A stretch of DNA of 64,000 nucleotides from Pseudomonas abietaniphila (GCF_039697315.1 NZ_CP155619.1:1860001-1924000), one strand, 5' to 3'; positions 45,521-55,026 are shown, counted from the stretch's first letter. Notes: generated by a model not told the origin, from the letters alone. Numbers and translations: made by a program.

Positions 45521-46102
45521 TCAAAGAATGATCTGCGTGCCGAGGACCTTGAGGAACGCCGCCAACCAGGCCGGATGCGCGGGCCATGCAGGACCGGTGA
45601 CCAGTTTGCCATCGGTGTGCGCTTCGTCCATGCCGATCTCGACGTACTCGCCGCCTGCCAACCGAACCTCGGGCGCACAGGCGGGGTAGGCGCTCACCGA
45701 TTTGCCCTTGAGCACGCCGGTTTCAGCCAACAGTTGCGGACCGTGGCAGACAGCGGCAATCGGCTTGTCATCGCGACCGAATTCGCGCACCAGTTCCAGC
45801 ACCCTCTCGTTGAGGCGCAGGTACTCAGGTGAGCGGCCACCGGGCACCAACAAGGCGTCGTAGTCGGCGGACTTCACGCTGTCGAAATCGAAATTCAGGC
45901 CGAAATTATGGCCGCGCTTTTCGCTGTAGGTCTGATCACCTTCGAAATCATGAATGGCCGTGCGAATCACATCGCCCTTCTTTTTGCCCGGGCAGACAGC
46001 ATGCACGGTGTGCCCGACCATCTGCAGCGCCTGGAAGGGCACCATCACTTCGTAGTCTTCGACGTAATCGCCGACCAGCATGAGAATTTTCTTGGCAGCC
46101 AT
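45521..46102 (-). CDS. DJ-1/PfpI-family protein
   Basis: 193 aa, full length for the family. Rossmann-like start ([23 protein letters not shown]), the nucleophile elbow [12 protein letters not shown] with the reactive Cys, and a Glu in the first helix (EDYE) to support it. DJ-1/PfpI enzymes include deglycases/glyoxalases and chaperone-like proteases; the member's activity cannot be told from sequence. Start with a GAGG ribosome site at 46109-46112. Likely operon with the RHH gene downstream. Confidence 0.9.
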   Translation of the reverse strand: MAAKKILMLVGDYVEDYEVMVPFQALQMVGHTVHAVCPGKKKGDVIRTAIHDFEGDQTYSEKRGHNFGLNFDFDSVKSADYDALLVPGGRSPEYLRLNERVLELVREFGRDDKPIAAVCHGPQLLAETGVLKGKSVSAYPACAPEVRLAGGEYVEIGMDEAHTDGKLVTGPAWPAHPAWLAAFLKVLGTQIIL

Positions 46103-46308
46103 TTTCGGTCCTCATCGATGAGTGGTGCGTTGTGATACCGATCAGTATCGGACCTGAATCGGCAACATGGGTAACAGCCTAGTACTACGGCGCACGGCTG
46201 ATTCGCTTACCGGACATATGGGTAGCCGCCAGACCGTTGATCAGTCAACGTCGCAACAGCAGTGGGCGCCCCTACGCTTAAAGCATTGCCCAGACAAGGA
46301 CGTCAGCC

Positions 46309-48993
46309 ATGAGCCTGCACACCCACACTCCCCGCTTGCTGGTGATCGACCCTCGGGCATTGTTGATCCGCGAGGTTGCTTATTGCCGCTCCGATCAGGA
46401 TATCCCCGCAGAAGAACGCGTGGCCCGACGTACCTGGGACGTGGCGGGGCGAGCCGTGGCTGATTGGGATCCGCGGTTGTGGGCGGCAGGATCTCGCGCA
46501 AACAACACAGTTATTCCCTCGCTCTCGGGACATACTCTGCTGGCGGACAGCGTGGATGCGGGTTGGACGTTAAGCCTTACGGGCGCTGACAAGCAGATTC
46601 AGGAGAACCGGGACGGGCGAGGACACTTCAGTCTGACCGAGTGTGACGCGCTGCTGCGACCGGTTTCAATCACTGAGAAGGCTCCAGATGCAGAGGCTAC
46701 TGTGGTTGAGCGACTGACGTACGGCGGTGCCGCTGCGCCGTCCGGTCAGCGTGGCCGACTGATTCGCCATGACGATCCGGCGGGGACCTCGCAAGCCCTG
46801 GCTTTTGGCGTGACAGGCGGGGTACTGATCGCAAACCGGCGCTTTCTGCAAGACACGCAAATTTCGCCAGACTGGCCGCTTGAATCCGCATCACGCGATC
46901 AGTTGCTGGAAGCTGGAGAGGGTCATACCACCACAACCCTCTTCGATGCCATGGCAATGCCCATCAGCCAGATCGACGCAGCGGGAAACCGGCAGGTTCA
47001 TCGCTACAACGTCGACGGCTCGCTCAAGGAAACCGCTATCGAGTTGGTGGGGAGCTCCACCGCTCAAACACTGGTCAGCGATATTCAGTACAACCCGTTT
47101 GGCCAAGTCATCAGCGAGCGTCTGGGTAACGGCGTGCGCACAGAAAATACCTACGAGCTGCAGACTGGGCGACTCATCGGCATCAGCGCCCGCACAGCCG
47201 AGGGCATCGTCTTACAAAACCTGACGTATGAACATGATCCGGTGAGCAATATCGTCCGGCTTGAAGACCTGTCAGCCGCCCCTTCCGCCGCCAGAAATAC
47301 AAAGGCCGACCCGGCCAATCTGTACCGCTACGACAGCCTGTACCAGTTGGTGGAAGCTACGGGTCGTGAGGTCAAAACCGGTTTCAGTCACGGGCCTGCT
47401 TTACCCGACGAGCAGCCGCTGCTGCCCGATCCCACTCAACTGACAAACTATACCCAGACCTACTCCTATGACGCGGGCGCCAATCTGCGCCAGATGCGGC
47501 ATGTCGGCGATCACTCGTTTACCCGCACGATGCTCGTGGCATCCGACAGCAACCGTAGCCTGCCCGAGGGCGAAGTCGATAACCCTCTCGAACGCGGGTT
47601 CGATGCCAATGGCAATCTTCAGGAGCTCGTACGGGGACAGCCCCTGCTGTGGGACGCGCGCAATCAGCTTCGTCAGGTCACGGCCGTGCAGCGCGCAGAC
47701 GGCGCTCACGACGACGAGGTGTACGTTTACGATGGCTACGGACAACGCTGCCGCAAGCTTCGTCGGGCACAAACGAACGCTCGAACACTCAACGCTGAAG
47801 TGCGTTACCTGCCGGGTCTTGAGATTCGCAACGAGCCTGATGGCGAGCGGTTGAATGTCGCCTCGGTTCAGGCCGGACGCAGCCGCGTCAGAATCCTGCA
47901 TTGGGAGGCCGGCAAACCCAATGGCATCGACAACGATCAAGTGCGTTACACCCTTCAGGACCACTTGGGATCCAGCGCACTGGAACTGGATCATCAGGGC
48001 GAGCTGATCAGCCAGGAAGGGTATTACCCGTTCGGTGGCACGGCCTGGTGGGCAGCGCGCAGTGCGGTGCAAGCGAAGTACAAGACCGTGCGTTACTCAG
48101 GCAAGGAGCGTGACGCCTCGGGGCTTTATGACTACGGGTTCAGGTATTACGCCCCCTGGTTGATGCGTTGGATCAACCCGGACCCGGACAGGAATGCCGA
48201 TGGGCCGAACCTGTATCGCATGGTCAGAAACAATCCGTTGTCCCTGACCGATCACGACGGGCGGGCACCCACGCCTCTCGATCCGGTTGCCGATGACGGA
48301 CACAATACACAGCCGAAGCTGACAGCTCCTCCCCAAAAAAGTCAGGAGACCTTTTCCTACGTCGTGGAAGATCTGGAGCGAACGTTGGCCACGACCGAAG
48401 AAGGGGCTGAAGAACGAAACAGACTGATCAACGAAAACTTCACGCACAAGATTGTTTTGAAGTCGATGATCAAGACCGATCCAAAACTCTCGACGCTGGA
48501 AAAGCCGAGCAAATACTGGAATAGATTCGAAAAGCATGAATGGACCTTCATGCACAATTTCAAATACTCGGATTCAGGAAAAATATTTGCCAACGATGTA
48601 GCCCGCCATCAGTACAAGGCGGTGGCCAAGGCCAATCACTTTTTCGGGCACCTGCCCTCAACCATACGACGATTCAAGGTCATCAACGAGACCACGCTCA
48701 GCAAAACCGAGGGGCTGGAGAACGAGTCAGCGGAAATGCTGGAGGTGTTTTTTTCTCAAACCCCTAACGGGAAGACCACACAGCGCATTCTTGATGACTT
48801 CGATTTGAAAGCGACGGCCGTCCGGCGAGAACCCAACGCAGGCAAAATCGACTTCGTTATCAGCGTCGAACCCAAGGGATCGTTTACCCGGGTCAGTGCT
48901 GCTGAGTCAGACACGACGGCAGCCAGCACATCCTCAAGGCCGACCACTGGTTTTTTCAGACGCCGTCTTCAGAAAACCAAGGCAGTCGCTTGA
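46309..48993 (+). CDS. tccC: Insecticidal toxin complex C subunit (TccC-like) with hypervariable toxin tip
   Basis: 894 aa. TccC-type N-terminus (TPRLLVIDPRALLIREVAYCR), YD repeats, and the Rhs core (YSGKERDASGLYDYGFRYYAPWLMRWINPDPDRNADG... RMVRNNPLSLTDHDG; D625-D627 and D648-D650 fit the self-cleaving aspartyl motifs). The hypervariable tip runs from about residue 655 to 894. In TccC proteins the tip is cut off and held inside the B-C cocoon, then injected into the host cell. The tip here (KYWNRFEKHEWTFMHNFKYS... LEVFFSQTPNGKTTQRI) matches no toxin I know. 206-nt gap from the DJ-1 gene; the start is the first ATG of the TccC-like reading. Confidence 0.9.
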   Translation: MSLHTHTPRLLVIDPRALLIREVAYCRSDQDIPAEERVARRTWDVAGRAVADWDPRLWAAGSRANNTVIPSLSGHTLLADSVDAGWTLSLTGADKQIQENRDGRGHFSLTECDALLRPVSITEKAPDAEATVVERLTYGGAAAPSGQRGRLIRHDDPAGTSQALAFGVTGGVLIANRRFLQDTQISPDWPLESASRDQLLEAGEGHTTTTLFDAMAMPISQIDAAGNRQVHRYNVDGSLKETAIELVGSSTAQTLVSDIQYNPFGQVISERLGNGVRTENTYELQTGRLIGISARTAEGIVLQNLTYEHDPVSNIVRLEDLSAAPSAARNTKADPANLYRYDSLYQLVEATGREVKTGFSHGPALPDEQPLLPDPTQLTNYTQTYSYDAGANLRQMRHVGDHSFTRTMLVASDSNRSLPEGEVDNPLERGFDANGNLQELVRGQPLLWDARNQLRQVTAVQRADGAHDDEVYVYDGYGQRCRKLRRAQTNARTLNAEVRYLPGLEIRNEPDGERLNVASVQAGRSRVRILHWEAGKPNGIDNDQVRYTLQDHLGSSALELDHQGELISQEGYYPFGGTAWWAARSAVQAKYKTVRYSGKERDASGLYDYGFRYYAPWLMRWINPDPDRNADGPNLYRMVRNNPLSLTDHDGRAPTPLDPVADDGHNTQPKLTAPPQKSQETFSYVVEDLERTLATTEEGAEERNRLINENFTHKIVLKSMIKTDPKLSTLEKPSKYWNRFEKHEWTFMHNFKYSDSGKIFANDVARHQYKAVAKANHFFGHLPSTIRRFKVINETTLSKTEGLENESAEMLEVFFSQTPNGKTTQRILDDFDLKATAVRREPNAGKIDFVISVEPKGSFTRVSAAESDTTAASTSSRPTTGFFRRRLQKTKAVA

Positions 48994-49006
48994 ATCTAAA
49001 CGGGGC

Positions 49007-50164
49007 TTACCCCCGCCGATCCAACGCATTGACCACCAGCCGATCCACCCATCCCCACAGGCGCTGTTTGACACGGCGCCACAGGGGACGGGATTTCCAG
49101 TCCGCCAGGCTCACTTCGCTGCTGACCCGAAAATCCCGCTCGAAGCTCTGGGTCACGGCCAGGGTCAGTCCGGGGTCGATGGCTTCAAGATTGGCCTCCA
49201 GATTGAAGCGCAGGTTCCAGTGGTCGAAGTTACAGGAACCTACGCTTACCCAGTCGTCCACCAGCACCATTTTCAAGTGCAGGAAACACGGCTGGTATTC
49301 GAAGATTTTCACTCCGGCTCGGAGCAGACGCGGGTAATACCGGTGGCCGGCGTAGCGCACGGACGGGTGGTCGGTGCGCGGGCCGGTGAGCAGCAGGCGC
49401 ACATCGACACCCCGGGACGCCGCACGACGCAATGCGCGGCGGACTTTCCAGGTCGGCAGGAAATACGGCGTCGCCAGCCAGATGCGTGTCCTGCTGGTGT
49501 TCAGGGAGCGGATCAGCGACTGCAGGATGTCGCGGTGCTGGCGTGAGTCGGCATAGGCCACTCGCCCGAATCCACTGCCGCTGACCGGCGCTTTCGGCAA
49601 ACGCGGCAACCCGAAGTTTTCCGCGGGTCGCCATGCGCGGCGTCTGGGGTTGGCGTGGAACTGACGGTCGAACAGCGCTTGCCAGTCGAGCACCAGCGGA
49701 CCGCGAATCTCGACCATCACTTCGTGCCATTCGCTGGCGTCCTGATCCGGTCGCCAGAATTCGTCTGTCACGCCCGTTCCGCCCACCACCGCCAGCGCCT
49801 TGTCGATCAGCAACAGCTTGCGATGATCACGGTAGAAATTGCGTATGCCGCGACGCCAGTGCACGCGGTTGTAAAACCGCAGAATCACACCCGCCTCGGT
49901 CAAACGCGTACGCAGGCTCAAGGTAAAGGCCAGAGAACCGAAGTCGTCGAACAGGCAACGCACGATCACACCACGTTGCGCGGCATTGACCAGCGCTTGC
50001 ACAACGGCCTCTGCACACGCGCCCGCCTCCACCAGATACAGTTCGAGTTCGACCTGCTGCTGCGCCCCGTCGATCGCGGCGATCATGCGCGGGAAAAACG
50101 CCGGGCCGTCGATCAGAAGGTTGAACTGGTTGTCGTCACGCCACGGAAAAATCGCGCCTCTCAT
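49007..50164 (-). CDS. Phospholipase D-family cardiolipin synthase-like protein
   Basis: 385 aa with two HKD motifs: YRDHRKLLLIDKALAVVGG (first) and FLHLKMVLVDDWVSVGSCNFD (second), so both active-site halves are intact. Resembles ClsB/YbhO-type phosphatidyltransferases, which make cardiolipin or related lipids; no N-terminal membrane helices of ClsA type are present. Start at 50164 lies 2 nt after the YceI stop, so the two are cotranscribed. Confidence 0.88.
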   Translation of the reverse strand: MRGAIFPWRDDNQFNLLIDGPAFFPRMIAAIDGAQQQVELELYLVEAGACAEAVVQALVNAAQRGVIVRCLFDDFGSLAFTLSLRTRLTEAGVILRFYNRVHWRRGIRNFYRDHRKLLLIDKALAVVGGTGVTDEFWRPDQDASEWHEVMVEIRGPLVLDWQALFDRQFHANPRRRAWRPAENFGLPRLPKAPVSGSGFGRVAYADSRQHRDILQSLIRSLNTSRTRIWLATPYFLPTWKVRRALRRAASRGVDVRLLLTGPRTDHPSVRYAGHRYYPRLLRAGVKIFEYQPCFLHLKMVLVDDWVSVGSCNFDHWNLRFNLEANLEAIDPGLTLAVTQSFERDFRVSSEVSLADWKSRPLWRRVKQRLWGWVDRLVVNALDRRG

Positions 50165-50166
50165 GA

Positions 50167-50748
50167 TCAACGCGCCGTGAAGATCAGTACAGCGCCGACC
50201 GGCACCGAAAACCCGATGGCCGAGAGATCAGCGACTTTGCGCAATCCTTCGAGCCCCGACAGCAATCCGAAATCCTCGGCGTGCAACACCAGGGGTTCCA
50301 GCGTCACCACTTGAAAACGTTTGTCGTCGAGTCGCGTTGCCAGCAGTTGGGCGCTGTAGCTCTGCGACTGGCCGTGCATTTGCACGTTCAACGGCAGCCG
50401 TAACTCCAGCTGCGCGCCGGGTGCCAGCGCATTGATCGGACGCATGTCCAGTTGAGCCGTGATGCGGGCTTCGGGGAATTGCTTGATGTCGAACAGCTGC
50501 CTGCGCAAGCGCTCATCGCGCAACGGAATGCCGGTGTTGACCGATTCCAGCTCGACTTCCAGCTCGGCCACGCCCTTGGGATCGACCTTGCCGTGCAGGT
50601 TGAGGAAGCGATGGACTTCGGAAATGTCGGCGTTTTTCGTGGAAATGAACGACAGTCGCGAGGACTCGTTATCCAGATACCAGTTCGCCTGAGCAGGCAG
50701 CGCCATCACGGCGAGCGAGGCCAGCAGCAGGCGGGTGAGAGTGGGCAT
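50167..50748 (-). CDS. YceI-family periplasmic protein
   Basis: 193 aa. Cleavable signal peptide (MPTLTRLLLASLAVMALPAQA) and a YceI-like lipocalin-type beta barrel (WYLDNESSRLSFISTKNADISEVHRF... LRDERLRRQLFDIKQFPEARITAQL). YceI proteins bind hydrophobic isoprenoid-type ligands in the periplasm. Immediately upstream of the PLD-family gene, with 2 nt between them. GGAG ribosome site before the ATG at 50748. Confidence 0.9.
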   Translation of the reverse strand: MPTLTRLLLASLAVMALPAQANWYLDNESSRLSFISTKNADISEVHRFLNLHGKVDPKGVAELEVELESVNTGIPLRDERLRRQLFDIKQFPEARITAQLDMRPINALAPGAQLELRLPLNVQMHGQSQSYSAQLLATRLDDKRFQVVTLEPLVLHAEDFGLLSGLEGLRKVADLSAIGFSVPVGAVLIFTAR

Positions 50749-50820
50749 GAGAACTCCAGAGGCGCGAATGAGGCAACCTTATCCGGCTGTCAGACCACTG
50801 GCAAATGGGTACGTTCGCCC

Positions 50821-51159
50821 TCACGGCACGGGAGGCAACAATCGACAGCCCTGACGCTGGCCTTGCCATTGAGCGCTGTTTTCACGGCCCATCCCGGTGG
50901 CGGTGACTCGCTTGTCGGCCAGGCTTTCCGTCAATGTGCTCGGCAGCCACTGCTTCACGTAGCCCTGACAGTAGTCGACCGGGTTGTTCATCACATAGCG
51001 GCAGGAACAATATTCCTTGGCGGTGTAAGCACTGATGATGCTCGGAAACGCCTGCAACGGGACACGCCAGACCCAGACCACGGCGAGTAGAAATACCACC
51101 ATCAGGATCGCCACCGCGCTGAACGGGCGTCGCCGAATGAACCCCTTCCTGGCCGTCAT
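50821..51159 (-). CDS. Small membrane-anchored protein of unknown function
   Basis: 112 aa from 51159 (MTARKGFIRRRPFSAVAILMVVF). One N-terminal membrane anchor, then a periplasmic part with several Cys (KEYCSCRYVMNNPVDYCQGYV) that could form disulfides or bind metal. The start overlaps the stop of the serine hydrolase gene (ATGA, 51156-51159), so translation is coupled. Function unknown; it may be an accessory of the hydrolase. Confidence 0.72.
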   Translation of the reverse strand: MTARKGFIRRRPFSAVAILMVVFLLAVVWVWRVPLQAFPSIISAYTAKEYCSCRYVMNNPVDYCQGYVKQWLPSTLTESLADKRVTATGMGRENSAQWQGQRQGCRLLPPVP

Positions 51160-52244
51160 TGGGCACGCTCCACGGCCACGGCTTTCAACGCCCACTTGAG
51201 CAACTGGTTGTGATCGTAGGTCCCGTCCCGGTCATCGGCGTAACGCACGATGACCAGCCCCGCGCTCGGGATCACATACAACGCCTGTCCCCAATGACCC
51301 AGGCCGGCGAAGGTATCGGGCGGCGCGTCAGGCCAGGGACCAGGTGTGTTATCCGCTGCCCGGTTAAGCCACCACTGCCCCCCTGGCGCTTCGGTGGTGG
51401 CCGTTTGGGAACTGAACGGGGTGAGGTTGAAATCGACCCAAGCCTGCGCCAGCAAGCGGTGATCCTGCCAACGGCCGCCACGCTGCATGAGCAAACCGAT
51501 ACGGGCCAGATCCCGCGCGGTCATGTAGGCGTAGGAGGAGCCGACAAAGGTGCCGGTGCTGTCCGTTTCCCAGACCGCGCTCTTGATGCCCAGCGGGTCG
51601 AACAAAGCCGTCCACGGGTAATCGGCGTAGGCCGTGGCGCCCACCATGCCTCGTAGCGCGGCGGCCAATACGGTGCTGTCGCCACTGGAATAGCGATACG
51701 CCGTGCCGGGCGCGCTTGCGACGTGGTGTTCGGCGGTAAAGCGCGCCATGTCGCTCCGGCCTCGGGTGTAGAGCATGGCGACGACCGAGGAGTTGAGTGG
51801 CGCGTATTCGTAATCCTCTTGCCAGTCCAGACCCGACGCCCAGTGCAGCAGGTCCTGAATCCTGATGTCCGGATGCGCGCTGAACGGTGGGTAGTAACGT
51901 GCGACCGGGTCAGCCAGCTTGAAGCGCCCTTCTGTAAAGGCCACGCCCAGTACCGTTGCAAGAATGCTTTTGCTGACCGACCAGGTGAGGTGCGGCGTCT
52001 CGGCACGGGTCACGCCGCCATAGCGTTCGTAGACCACTTCGCCGTTGCGAACGATCAACAGCGCATCGGTGCGTATGCCGTTGCGGGTCTGCTCATCGCG
52101 AGGCGGGAAGGCGTAGGTTTCCAGGTCCTTTAACGCTGCACTTGAAGCGAGAGGTCGAACCGACCACTGCGCGTCAGGCCAGGTGTCGGCAACTGCCGAA
52201 CAGGCCATCGATAAAACTAAAAGCGTTAACAGCAAACGGCTCAT
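51156..52244 (-). CDS. Serine hydrolase, beta-lactamase/class C family
   Basis: 362 aa. Signal peptide (MSRLLLTLLVLSMACSAVA), then the class C penicillin-binding fold: SxxK nucleophile S89-VSK92, the Tyr motif Y185-SS, and a GHWGQ (HxG-like) third motif near 310. Such proteins act as peptidases, esterases or beta-lactamase-like enzymes in the periplasm; an actual antibiotic resistance role is not indicated. First gene of a two-gene unit with the small Cys-rich membrane protein. Confidence 0.88.
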   Translation of the reverse strand: MSRLLLTLLVLSMACSAVADTWPDAQWSVRPLASSAALKDLETYAFPPRDEQTRNGIRTDALLIVRNGEVVYERYGGVTRAETPHLTWSVSKSILATVLGVAFTEGRFKLADPVARYYPPFSAHPDIRIQDLLHWASGLDWQEDYEYAPLNSSVVAMLYTRGRSDMARFTAEHHVASAPGTAYRYSSGDSTVLAAALRGMVGATAYADYPWTALFDPLGIKSAVWETDSTGTFVGSSYAYMTARDLARIGLLMQRGGRWQDHRLLAQAWVDFNLTPFSSQTATTEAPGGQWWLNRAADNTPGPWPDAPPDTFAGLGHWGQALYVIPSAGLVIVRYADDRDGTYDHNQLLKWALKAVAVERAQ

Positions 52245-52358
52245 GAACGGACCTCACGCACGGATACCGACAATCCTGGCAGTCAATGATGACAGCACGG
52301 GGAAACCCTCTCTGAGGCCGTTCAAACACCGCACACCATCAGCCGGACGAAAATCTTC

Positions 52359-52447
52359 TGTGGGAGCGAATTCATTCGCAATTGGCCAGCAGGGTCAAAG
52401 TAGCCCCGTCGCCTGAACAACTTTCGCGAATGAATTAGCTCCCCCAG
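52359..52447. repeat. REPIN (paired inverted REP elements)
   Basis: GTGGGAGCGAATTCATTC at 52360-52378 and its near complement GCGAATGAATTAGCTCCC at 52426-52443 flank a GC-rich loop. Same family as 59899-59990. The gap 52245-52609 upstream of olsB holds no other feature I can name. Confidence 0.8.
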
Positions 52448-52609
52448 TAATGGTATCGGCGTCTCCCACCTGCCGCCCCGCCTGTCACGCAACCATCACC
52501 AAAGCTTAATGGTGGTGACATCGGCCCTCCCTAGCCTGCATTCGTACAGCAATGCTTCGAATCATTCAGTCGACCGGCCTGGACCAAGGCTGGCCCACGG
52601 AGACGCCCT

Positions 52610-53365
52610 ATGACTCAGATCGCCAGTATTCGAGACACCAGCGTAGACCGCCGCCTGCAGGCCGAGCGCCTGGTAGGACCTCACGCCCTGCAAGAAGCAC
52701 AGGCTTTGCGTTTCAGCGTGTTCAGCGGCGAATTCAACGCCAAACTCAAAGGTGCCGAGCTGGGTCTGGACATCGACGATTACGACGTTCACTGCATGCA
52801 CATCGGCGTGCGTGACCTCAACAGCGGTCGGCTGGTCGCCACCACTCGCCTGCTGGACCACAAGGCGGCCAACACACTGGGCCGTTTCTACAGCGAAGAA
52901 GAATTCAGCCTTCATGGCCTGGGCCATCTGCAGGGTCCAATCCTGGAGCTGGGCCGTACCTGCGTCGACCCGGCCTACCGCAACGGCGGGACCATTGCCG
53001 TGCTGTGGAGCGAGCTGGCCGAAGTCCTCAACGAAGGCGGTTACAGCTACCTGATGGGCTGCGCCAGCATTCCAATGCAGGACGGCGGCATCCAGGCTCA
53101 CGCCATCATGCAGCGTCTGCGTGAACGCTACCTGAGCACCGAACATTTGCGCGCCGAGCCGAAGAACCCGCTGCCGACGCTCGATATTCCGAACAACGTG
53201 ATCTGCGAAATGCCCCCGCTGCTCAAGGCCTACATGCGTCTGGGCGCCAAGATCTGCGGCGAGCCGTGCTGGGATGAAGATTTCCAGGTCGCCGACGTGT
53301 TCATCCTGCTCAAACGCGACGAGCTGTGCCCGCGCTACGCCCGTCACTTCAAGGCAGCGGTGTGA
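52610..53365 (+). CDS. olsB: L-ornithine N-acyltransferase OlsB
   Basis: 251-aa GNAT-fold enzyme that puts a 3-hydroxyacyl chain from ACP onto ornithine, the first step of ornithine lipid synthesis, a phosphorus-free membrane lipid made mostly under phosphate limitation. Family segments: [72 protein letters not shown] C-terminus. Stop overlaps the olsA start by one nt (TGATG), so the two are coupled. The upstream gap may carry a phosphate-responsive promoter; none is clear. Confidence 0.9.
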   Translation: MTQIASIRDTSVDRRLQAERLVGPHALQEAQALRFSVFSGEFNAKLKGAELGLDIDDYDVHCMHIGVRDLNSGRLVATTRLLDHKAANTLGRFYSEEEFSLHGLGHLQGPILELGRTCVDPAYRNGGTIAVLWSELAEVLNEGGYSYLMGCASIPMQDGGIQAHAIMQRLRERYLSTEHLRAEPKNPLPTLDIPNNVICEMPPLLKAYMRLGAKICGEPCWDEDFQVADVFILLKRDELCPRYARHFKAAV

Positions 53366-54156
53366 TGAGCTCGCTGCGCAGTCATGCGCGAGTCATCCGC
53401 GTGCTGTGGGTCATCGGCCTGGGCCTGACCATTGCGGGCGCGTTCGCCCTGATGGAACGTCTGCGCGTCGGCAACACCATGGCCCGTCGTCAGCGCTGGA
53501 CGAGCTGGTTCATGGCTTGCCTGACGGCCGCACTGCCGTTTCGCGTCACGGTCAGCGGCACATTGCCGGCTCAGCCCGCCTTGTGGGTCAGCAACCATGT
53601 GTCATGGACCGACATTCCCCTACTGGGCATGCTCGCCCCGCTGTCGTTTCTGTCCAAGGCTGAAGTGCGCACCTGGCCGGTGGCTGGCTGGTTGGCGCTG
53701 AAGGCCGGCACGCTGTTCATTCGTCGCGGTTCGGGTGACAGCAAGCTGATTCAGAAGCAAATGGGCCAGCACTTGCAAGGTCATCATTCGCTGGTGATCT
53801 TCCCTGAAGGCACCACCACGGACGGCACTCGCTTGCGGACGTTCCACGGCCGCCTGCTGTCCAGCGCCATTGAAACCGGAACCCCTGTGCAACCGGTTGC
53901 CATCCGGTATGTGCGCGACGGCAAGCCCGATCACATCGCGCCGTTCATTGGCGATGACGATCTGCTTTCCCACCTGCGCCGCTTGTTCGCCAACGAAGTA
54001 AGCGATGTGCACATCCAGTTGCTGGAGCCGATCGCGTCTCAGGGAAAAGAGCGCGCGGCATTGGCGTTCGAAGCACAGACTGCGGTGCAGACTGCACTGT
54101 TTGGCGAGGTGGCTCAGCCTGCCGAGGCTCGACCATCCACCGCCAGGGCGGCCTGA
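53365..54156 (+). CDS. olsA: Lyso-ornithine lipid O-acyltransferase OlsA
   Basis: 263-aa PlsC-type acyltransferase; acylates lyso-ornithine lipid to finish ornithine lipid. N-terminal hydrophobic segment, the catalytic NHVSWTD (H78, D83) and the FPEGTT motif (146-151). Start at 53365 overlaps the olsB stop. The last 43 nt overlap the convergent acpH gene. Confidence 0.9.
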   Translation: MSSLRSHARVIRVLWVIGLGLTIAGAFALMERLRVGNTMARRQRWTSWFMACLTAALPFRVTVSGTLPAQPALWVSNHVSWTDIPLLGMLAPLSFLSKAEVRTWPVAGWLALKAGTLFIRRGSGDSKLIQKQMGQHLQGHHSLVIFPEGTTTDGTRLRTFHGRLLSSAIETGTPVQPVAIRYVRDGKPDHIAPFIGDDDLLSHLRRLFANEVSDVHIQLLEPIASQGKERAALAFEAQTAVQTALFGEVAQPAEARPSTARAA

Positions 54157-54713
54157 GCGAACGCCTGAAGTTGCGGGTAAAACTCGCTGAAATCCTCGCT
54201 TAACGGCTGATAAAGCGCCTGCAGTTCCTGCATGGCGCCGGCCAGTCCCTCGGGGCGTGACAGGCGTCGGGCAATCCCGGCCAACGCATCGCCCACCACC
54301 TCGAAATCACGGTACGACCCCAGCCAGTCATGGGCCGCCATGCGCGGCGCGATCATCGCCAGACGCTCCGGCAGTTCAGGCTCGTTCGCCAGCACGCGAT
54401 AAACCTGGTCGGTGAACGTGTCCAGCGGCACGTCCGAATACTGCGACCAGTCCCGCGCCAGACAATGATCGAAGAACACGTCCAGCACGATGCCGACATA
54501 GCGACGGCGCTCGGCCGGAAATCGTCCCATCGCCCGTTTGGTCACGGGGTGGGCGTCGGTAAATGCATCGATGCGCCGATGCAGACGGATCGCCTGCTCG
54601 ATGTCCTGGGGAAAGCGACCCGGCAGCAAGCCTTTGACGAAATCGCCATACAGGCTGCCCAGCAACTGAGAAGGCGTCTGACCGCCCAGATGGAGGTGTG
54701 CGAGGTAGTTCAT
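54114..54713 (-). CDS. acpH: Acyl carrier protein phosphodiesterase (AcpH)
   Basis: 199 aa. MNYLAHLHLG start and HD-domain-type metal site (LGSLYGDFVKG, DVFFDHCLARDW) fit AcpH, which removes the 4'-phosphopantetheine arm from acyl carrier protein and so lowers the holo-ACP pool. Adjacent to the ACP-using olsBA pair, with overlapping 3' ends. Start at 54713; the frame extends upstream but the family start is MNYL. Confidence 0.85.
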   Translation of the reverse strand: MNYLAHLHLGGQTPSQLLGSLYGDFVKGLLPGRFPQDIEQAIRLHRRIDAFTDAHPVTKRAMGRFPAERRRYVGIVLDVFFDHCLARDWSQYSDVPLDTFTDQVYRVLANEPELPERLAMIAPRMAAHDWLGSYRDFEVVGDALAGIARRLSRPEGLAGAMQELQALYQPLSEDFSEFYPQLQAFAQAALAVDGRASAG

Positions 54714-54748
54714 GAAGACATGCACCTTTGCAATAAACGACACGGCCC

Positions 54749-54844
54749 CTGTGGGAGTGAGCCTGCTCACGAAGAGGACCGTACATCCGCCACATTCTAT
54801 GGCGCATAACATTCACCGTTCGTGAGCAAGCTCACTCCCACAGG
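54749..54844. repeat. REPIN of a second sequence type
   Basis: CCTGTGGGAGTGAGCCTGCT (54749-) is mirrored by GAGCAAGCTCACTCCCACAG (54824-54843). Related to the fluorescens-type GTGGGAGCGGGCTTGC REP, distinct from the GAATTCATTC type elsewhere in the window. Confidence 0.8.
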
Positions 54845-54900
54845 AGCATCGCGTGATCGGAATGGCTGCACGAAGCCTAAACCATTTAAGTCAGGGGCTC

Positions 54901-54998
54901 ATATCGTTATAATCCGATATACCCATTCACTCTATGCTTAGAACTCTTTTATATTTGTATATCGCGATTTACCAATATAAAGTTCGCCCCATCGCGAT
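54901..54998 (+). promoter_or_regulatory. Promoter and operator sites of the ArsR-MFS-xenB unit
   Basis: Three ATCG-type palindromes lie in 100 bp: ATATCG(N8)CGATAT (54901-54920), ATCGCGAT (54961-54968) and ATCGCGAT (54991-54998). The middle one lies in the spacer between TTGTAT (54955-54960) and TATAAA (54976-54981). This is the arrangement expected for repression by the ArsR-family protein encoded next door (inference). The first site is 107 nt before its ATG. Confidence 0.55.
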
Positions 54999-55026
54999 AT
55001 AACGCTACACGCAGATTGAGAACGAC

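Noticed and set aside
51156..52244. Antibiotic-resistance class C beta-lactamase
   Set aside because: Catalytic motifs fit the wider serine hydrolase family and the Tyr motif is YSS, not the YAN/YSN of true AmpC; context does not suggest resistance.
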